A stretch of 64,000 nt of DNA from Comamonas terrigena NBRC 13299 (GTDB lineage: Bacteria > Pseudomonadota > Gammaproteobacteria > Burkholderiales > Burkholderiaceae_C): the NCBI RefSeq assembly GCF_006740045.1, contig NZ_AP019749.1:825001-889000 (forward strand). The letters run 5' to 3'. The position numbers and the translations under genes are program-made. Positions 59,498 to 64,000 of the stretch are shown one piece after another. The notes beneath the pieces are model-generated. The model did not search any database. It saw only the letters and a list, made by a program, of their open reading frames with translations, and was not told where the DNA came from. The stretch's first letter is position 1. The number at the start of each line of letters is the position of its first letter.

Positions 59498-59529
59498 AGC
59501 CTGCTACCTAATTGGTAGCGGGCTTTTTT
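59498..59529 (+). terminator. terminator after the CAU tRNA
   Basis: An 11-bp stem AGCCTGCTACC/GGTAGCGGGCT (one G-U pair) with loop TAATT and a TTTTTT tail, 14 bp after the tRNA. Confidence 0.85.
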
Positions 59530-59636
59530 GATTTTGGAATCTGTAGGCACTTTTGAGGAACGCAGTTCAATGCCGAGTTCTGCGCTGCTGCCTTGAGTCC
59601 GCTGAGGTGCTCCTTGGTCCATTTCGTCCATACTTC
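59508..59636 (-). pseudogene. 3' remnant of an unidentified gene, cut by the IS element
   Basis: Minus-strand frame open from the IS edge for 42 codons to a TAG at 59508-59510. It ends EVWTKWTKEHLSGLKAAAQ followed by NSALNCVPQKCLQIPKSKKP. The look is of a real protein C-terminus, with a final helix and basic tail. Its place directly after a tRNA, reading towards it, is where integrase genes often sit, and W-x2-HL-x-GLK resembles some integrase ends, but this is weak. Its 5' part is not found beyond the IS. Confidence 0.35.
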
Positions 59637-60668
59637 GGCGCTGTTGCATAAATCAGCCCCAGGCCAGACTTCCCCAGCCCTAGACGTAGCTATGCCACAG
59701 CCACCGTCTGTGGGCAGCCCAGCTCCGTGAATCGATTGAGGATGGCGGCTCGGATGTGCAGCTCGTTGACCTGTCTCTCAAACGTGCGTGACATCACTCG
59801 TTCACCCAGTCGTTTGATGCAGTGCATCTTGGTTTCCACCAAGCTGCGCCGGTGGTAGCCACTCCAGTTCTTCCAGAGCTTGCGCCCGAGGCGCCTGCAT
59901 GCGGCGATCGCCGCATTGCGATGTGCAGAGGCGTCGCCTTTGCGCATCCTGGCATTCTTTCTTGGGGGAATGATGGGCTTGGCATTGCGCCGCATGACAG
60001 CCGCATGCACGGGCTGGGTGTCATAAGCGCCATCGCCTGTCACCGTCAGAAGTGGCTCATCACCCGGCACTTGCTCCAGCAACTGCGGCAGCACGGCAGC
60101 GTCAGTGACGTTGTTGGAGGTGACGCAGATAGCCCGCACCTGCAGCGTTTGTGCATCGATGCCGATGTGCAGCTTGCGCCATTGGCGCCGGCGCTACGGC
60201 CCATGCTTTTTGCACTTCTACCCGCCTTCACCCAGGAACTTGATGCCTGTGGAGTCAACCAGCAGGTGCAGGCCGGCTGAACTGGGCCGGTATGCCACCT
60301 GCACATCCAGATTGCGTTGGCGGCGATACAGCGTGCTGAAGTCGGGAACTGGCCACGGCAGCCCAGACAACGCCAGCAGAGACTGAACAAATCCCGTGGT
60401 CTGCCGCAAGGCCAGTCCAAAGAGGTTCTTAATGGTCAGGCAGAACTGGATGGCTGCATCCGAGAACTGCGGGCTGCGCCCGCGTTTGCCGCTGGCAGCG
60501 GCAAACCAGGAGATGCCCTTGTCCAACCAGATGGTCAGTGAGCCCCGCGCTATGAGTGCTGCGTTGTATCGCTTCCAGTTGGTGGTGCGGTAGCGGGGCT
60601 TGGGTTGCGGAGACTGACTCATCGCCCGAGGCTACCTGAACCCAGGAGCCGATTTGTGCAACAGCGCC
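59637..60668 (-). mobile_element. IS5-family insertion sequence, probably inactive
   Basis: A 1032-bp element bounded by inverted repeats GGCGCTGTTGCATAAATC (left) and GGCGCTGTTGCACAAATC (right, complement), 17 of 18 matching and continuing weakly for about 9 more bases. It holds one transposase frame with two nonsense codons. No matching target duplication is seen: TTC and CTTC on the left against GGTG on the right. It lies 107 bp past the tRNA terminator and marks the start of an atypical region. Confidence 0.85.
59690..60622 (-). pseudogene. IS5-family transposase with two in-frame amber codons
   Basis: The 311-codon frame runs MSQSPQPKPRYRTTNWKRY to a natural stop at 59690. DDE residues are all present: Asp123 (LLVDSTGIKF), Asp197 (VTGDGAYDT) and Glu263 (SLVETKMH). 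Codons 135 (60220-60218) and 143 (60196-60194) are TAG, replacing what are normally a tryptophan and a glutamate in EW-K-x2-KHGPE. The frame is otherwise intact with no shift. So only two point changes disable it; without suppression it yields a 134-residue fragment. Confidence 0.85.
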
Positions 60669-61079
60669 GGTGGAATTCAACACCGGGGTGATTCAATCCC
60701 GGGCTTCACTCGAGTCAAAAATAAGGGTAAACCCCATGTCCATTATGTGGTTTATTAAGATGCACGTCGTGCCGATTTCGAATCAAAATTCCACTAAACA
60801 ATTGATATTATTGATTATTTTGTAATTTCAGAAATTTCAGAAATTTATGATTTATTAAGCATTTGCGATATTTGTATTGCAAATCAACTCCGCCACTGCA
60901 CACCTTAGTTATAAAAAATAAGATACCGGCCTCGCATCTGTTGGTAGTTTGTGTGGAAATGCTCACTCTCCTGACATGCGAGTCTTCGGCCATGCCGATG
61001 TGTGCTTCGTTTTCGGGGCTAAAAAGCTAACTAACAACATGCCATTCTTTTACTTATCTTCGTTCCAGGGGGTTGTGCG
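60669..61079. other. AT-rich intergenic region with no gene
   Basis: 411 bp without a supported gene. Bases 60781-60840 contain only 12 G/C of 60, against the GC-rich surroundings. It holds a nine-base direct repeat AAATTTCAG (two copies near 60825-60846) and one match to the IHF consensus (60795-60807, minus strand). GGGGG about 9 bp before 61080 serves the next gene. A 61-codon minus-strand frame at 60808-60993 looks random. The promoter of the dehydrogenase must lie here but no strong box stands out. Confidence 0.6.
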
Positions 61080-63500
61080 ATGCGCGCGTTAACCCTTTTG
61101 CTGTTGGCCATTCTTGGTATTCCGCTGACCCTTGGTGGCGGCTACCTGCTGTCGCTGGGCGGCAGTCCCTTCTATTTCATCAGCGGTGTCGTCGTGTTGA
61201 TCGCCGCCTGGGGCTTTATCAAGCGCCAGCGCTGGTCCACTATGGTTTACGCCGCCTGGTTGCTGGTGCTGCTGGCCTGGTCGCTGTGGGAAGCAGGCCT
61301 GCACTGGTGGCCTCTGTCCACCCGTCTGGGTCTGCCCGCCATCATCGGTTTCATCATGGCGATTCCGGCATCGCGCCGCGGTCTGGCAGATACGCCTGCA
61401 TTCGCTGAAGGCAAGCCCGTGCTGGCCATGTCGCTGCTGTCAGCGCTGGTGGCTGTGATGGGCATGCCGTTTCATTTGCATGAAATCGAAGGCAAGCTGT
61501 CGATGGAAGTGGTCAACCCCGACGCCAAGACCGGTGATACCGCGCAGGCCGAGGGTGACTGGGAAGCCTACACCGGCAGCCACCATGGTCAGCATTACTC
61601 CAAGCTGGGCCAGATCACTACAGAAAACGTGAACAAGCTGGATGTAGCCTGGCAGATTCAGACCGGCGACAAGAAAGGCCCTGGCGATGTACATGAAACC
61701 ACGTACCAGGCCACGCCACTGAAGATTGGCAACAGCCTGTACCTGTGCACGCCGCACAGCATGGCCATTGCGCTGGACGCCGACACCGGTGCTGAAAAAT
61801 GGCGCTTCGACGCCCAGGCCGGTCTGGAAAAAGGTCGCCAGCACCAGACCTGCCGTGGCGTGTCCTTCTACCGTGGTGCGGACGTGACCCCAGTGGCCGC
61901 TGCCGTTGCAGCTGTGGCTGGTGCTCAGCCTGCTGCACTGCTGGAAGCTCCTGTGGCCCAAGCCTCGGCTGCCCCCAAGGCCACCATGTGCAAGGATCGC
62001 ATATTCCTGCCATCGTCCAACGCTAAGTTGTTTGCGCTGGACGCTGAAACCGGCAAGCCCTGCGAAGACTTCGGCGACAAGGGTGCTATCGATCTGATGC
62101 ACAACATGCCCAACAAGCAGCCGGGCTACCTCAACCCCACCTCGCCTCCTGTGGTCGTGGGCGACACGCTGATCATCGGTCATTCAGTGAACGACAACTA
62201 TGCCGTGGAATCTCCTTCGGGCGTGATCCGTGCCTACGACGTGCACACCGGCAAGCTGCTGTGGAACTGGGATTCAGGCAATCCTGACGCGACCGAGCCT
62301 TTCGATCCCGCCAACCCTGCGCAGGTGTACAAGGCCTCGTCGCCCAACAGCTGGACCGTGTTCTCGGCCGATGCCGAGCTGGGCCTGGTCTACGTACCAC
62401 TGGGCAACCGCGTGCCTGACCAACTGGGTCAGTACCGCAACGAGCACGAAGAAAAATACACCGCGGCTGTCGTAGCGCTGGACATCAAGACCGGCAAGCT
62501 CAAGTGGCACCACCAGACCGTGCACCACGACCTGTGGGACATGGACCTGGCTTCGCAACCCGTGCTGCTTGATCTGGATCTGGAAAAGGGCCGCACGCCT
62601 GCCTTGGTACTGCCTACCAAGCAAGGTGACGTGTATGTGCTGGATCGCCGCGATGGCAGCCCCATCCATGCGGTGACCGAGCGCCCAGCGCCTCAAGGCT
62701 CTGACATTCCTGGCGAACACACCGTGGCCACCCAGCCCCTGTCTGCACTGAGCTTCGAACCACCCAAGCTCCAAGAGTCCGACATGTGGGGCGCTAGCCT
62801 GATCGACCAGATGATGTGCCGTATCCAGTTCAAGAAGCTGCGCTATGAAGGCCGTTACACCGCACCGTCGCTGCAAGGCACGCTGGTGTATCCCGGTAAC
62901 TTCGGCACCTTCAACTGGGGCTCGATTGCGGTCGATCCACAGCGCCAAGTAATGTTTGGCATGCCGACTTACCTGGCCTTTGTGTCCACTCTGATCCCGC
63001 GCAGTGAGCTGAAGGGTGACACCGTGATGAACCTAGGCGAGCAGGGCATCAACGCCAACGACGGCGCGGGTTATGCCGTCAAGATGCATCCCTTCCTCTC
63101 GCCCATCGGCGTGCCTTGCCAGACCCCACCATGGGGCACGGTGGCTGCGGCCGATCTGCGTACCGGCAAGATTGCTTACCAATACCGCAACGGTACCATC
63201 CGCGATCTGTCGCCCATCCCACTGCCTATCAAGGTGGGCGTGCCAGGTATCGGTGGGCCACTGATGATTTCCTCCGGCGTGGCCTTCCTGGGCGCTGCCG
63301 TAGATAACAACTTCCGTGCCTACGATGTGGCCACGGGCAAGGAACTATGGAACGTGCGTCTGCCCGCTGGCGGTCAAGCCACGCCCATGACCTATCTGAA
63401 CAGCAAGGGCGAACAGATGGTGGTGTTGGTAGCCGGCGGTCACGGCTCCATCGGCACTAAGGCCGGTGACTATGTCATTGCCTACAAGCTGAAGAAGTAA
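61080..63500 (+). CDS. Membrane-bound PQQ-dependent dehydrogenase (glucose/quinate/shikimate family)
   Basis: Quinoprotein that oxidises a sugar or cyclitol in the periplasm and passes electrons to ubiquinone. The 806-residue protein has about five N-terminal membrane helices (1-140), then a PQQ beta-propeller domain (W-motif repeats such as GDWEAYTGSHHGQHYSKLGQI, HHDLWDMDLASQPVL and GGHGSIGTKAGDYVIAYKLKK). Quinate or shikimate is favoured over glucose because a porin gene follows, as with quiA in Acinetobacter, and many Comamonadaceae do not use glucose. An Ala/Val-rich insert of about 35 residues (VTPVAAAVAAVAGAQPAALL...) lies near residue 265. GC content is slightly lower than in neighbours. 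Confidence 0.87.
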   Translation: MRALTLLLLAILGIPLTLGGGYLLSLGGSPFYFISGVVVLIAAWGFIKRQRWSTMVYAAWLLVLLAWSLWEAGLHWWPLSTRLGLPAIIGFIMAIPASRRGLADTPAFAEGKPVLAMSLLSALVAVMGMPFHLHEIEGKLSMEVVNPDAKTGDTAQAEGDWEAYTGSHHGQHYSKLGQITTENVNKLDVAWQIQTGDKKGPGDVHETTYQATPLKIGNSLYLCTPHSMAIALDADTGAEKWRFDAQAGLEKGRQHQTCRGVSFYRGADVTPVAAAVAAVAGAQPAALLEAPVAQASAAPKATMCKDRIFLPSSNAKLFALDAETGKPCEDFGDKGAIDLMHNMPNKQPGYLNPTSPPVVVGDTLIIGHSVNDNYAVESPSGVIRAYDVHTGKLLWNWDSGNPDATEPFDPANPAQVYKASSPNSWTVFSADAELGLVYVPLGNRVPDQLGQYRNEHEEKYTAAVVALDIKTGKLKWHHQTVHHDLWDMDLASQPVLLDLDLEKGRTPALVLPTKQGDVYVLDRRDGSPIHAVTERPAPQGSDIPGEHTVATQPLSALSFEPPKLQESDMWGASLIDQMMCRIQFKKLRYEGRYTAPSLQGTLVYPGNFGTFNWGSIAVDPQRQVMFGMPTYLAFVSTLIPRSELKGDTVMNLGEQGINANDGAGYAVKMHPFLSPIGVPCQTPPWGTVAAADLRTGKIAYQYRNGTIRDLSPIPLPIKVGVPGIGGPLMISSGVAFLGAAVDNNFRAYDVATGKELWNVRLPAGGQATPMTYLNSKGEQMVVLVAGGHGSIGTKAGDYVIAYKLKK

Positions 63501-63509
63501 GCCAAACAA

Positions 63510-63537
63510 GCAGTGGCTGGCTGAGGTCAGCCACTGC
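63510..63537 (+). terminator. hairpin after the PQQ dehydrogenase
   Basis: A perfect 10-bp stem GCAGTGGCTG/CAGCCACTGC with an 8-base loop, 9 bp after the stop. The tail CTTGCCT is only weakly T-rich, so termination may be partial. Confidence 0.5.
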
Positions 63538-63658
63538 CTTGCCTAGCAGGCCGTTGGTGGCTCCTGACCGGATGCTGCCAGCGGCTTTTTCTATGGCCTT
63601 GCCCGGCACGCAATGCGTTGCGTGCAAGGCTTCTCGAACCCTTTCTCTCTGACTCTCT

Positions 63659-64000
63659 ATGAACAAAACTATTTGGGCGCTGGCTGTTGCTGCCATGCTG
63701 CCCGTGCTTTCGCTCGCACAATCGCATGTGACCATCTCGGGCCGTCTGGTGGGCGGTGCGGAATACATCGACAAGATCGCCAATGCCCAGGGCGGCACCG
63801 ACTCGCTGACCCGCGCGGCCAACAACCAATGGGGCACCAGCATGCTGGGCTTCTCAGGCTCGGAAGATCTGGGCGCTGGCACCAAAGCCATCTTTAACCT
63901 GGAAGGTGGCTTTGGCTCGTCTACCGGTGATTTCAGCAATTTCAACCGCCGTGCATTTGTGGGTCTATCTAGCAAGAGCATGGGCACGCTGCAAGTGGGT
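63659..64000 (+). CDS. Gram-negative porin, 3' end outside the window
   Basis: The first 114 codons of an outer-membrane porin of the betaproteobacterial porin_4/OmpC-like family. A signal peptide (about 1-20, MNKTIWALAVAAMLPVLSLA, cleaved before Q) is followed by SHVTISGRLVGGAEYIDK. A family strand follows (SMLGFSGSEDLGAGTKAIFNLEGGF, then FNRRAFVGLSSKSMGTLQVG, the typical first-strand turn). It lies 158 bp after the dehydrogenase and may bring its substrate across the outer membrane. It runs off the right edge. Confidence 0.9.
   Translation, partial: MNKTIWALAVAAMLPVLSLAQSHVTISGRLVGGAEYIDKIANAQGGTDSLTRAANNQWGTSMLGFSGSEDLGAGTKAIFNLEGGFGSSTGDFSNFNRRAFVGLSSKSMGTLQVG

Noticed and set aside
59630..60675. 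Target-site duplication for the IS5 element
   Set aside because: Bases on the left (ACTTC) and right (GGTGG) do not match at any of the likely boundaries, so no duplication is reported.
60808..60993. Minus-strand 61-codon frame in the AT-rich block
   Set aside because: No ribosome site, no family, composition follows the local AT bias.

Overview
This window looks like chromosome of a high-GC betaproteobacterium, most likely family Comamonadaceae (Comamonas/Acidovorax/Delftia-like). The reasons are G/C-ending codon use, two Bug-type solute receptors, a fused DUF3683 flavo-iron-sulfur dehydrogenase, and the gene order lolB-ispE-tRNA-Gln-prs-rplY-pth. The placement rests on recognised protein families and gene order, not on a database search. 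The left edge cuts obgE and the right edge cuts a porin gene.

From 1 to 10.6 kb are housekeeping genes. obgE and proB read rightwards, convergent with rppH. rppH is divergent from proS, which converges on a CBS-domain (CNNM/HlyC-like) membrane protein. A leftward hemA-prfA-prmC-grxD group follows. From 10.6 to 15 kb a LysR regulator is divergent from a cluster made of a Bug receptor, an N-formylglutamate amidohydrolase and a second Bug receptor. From 15 to 20.4 kb is a complete leftward ugpBAECQ glycerol-3-phosphate uptake operon, with a candidate Pho box ahead of ugpB and a terminator-like hairpin after it.

From 20.6 to 31.3 kb the strand is rightwards: the large DUF3683 dehydrogenase, a HIT protein and a DUF971 protein, then ubiE, a Tim44-like protein, ubiJ and ubiB (ubiquinone biosynthesis), then a sodium/solute symporter. 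The start codon of ubiJ lies exactly in the loop of a terminator-like hairpin. From 31.3 to 39.2 kb are an FmdB-type zinc ribbon, DUF502, aspS, nudB, an endonuclease/exonuclease/phosphatase protein, folE, a stand-alone BLUF photoreceptor, a DMT permease, a small exported protein and a LysE-type exporter. nudB and folE act in successive folate-pathway steps.

From 39.2 to 46.2 kb is a leftward dipeptide-type ABC transporter operon whose last gene is an amidase. From 46.4 to 59.5 kb is core again: ferredoxin, pth, rplY, prs, tRNA-Gln, ispE, lolB, a TPR protein, mutM, mutY, rapZ, recN, nadK, hrcA and a CAU-anticodon tRNA.

After that tRNA the character changes. There is a short coding remnant, then a 1.03-kb IS5-family element whose transposase has two in-frame amber codons, then a strongly AT-rich stretch. 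A membrane PQQ-dependent dehydrogenase (quinate/glucose family) and a porin follow. This looks like the edge of a variable region next to a tRNA gene. No CRISPR array, phage module or recognised defence system was seen, and no clearly new system is claimed. The most unusual signals are the ubiJ hairpin, the Bug/amidohydrolase cluster, the folE-BLUF coupling and the tRNA-adjacent remnant zone.
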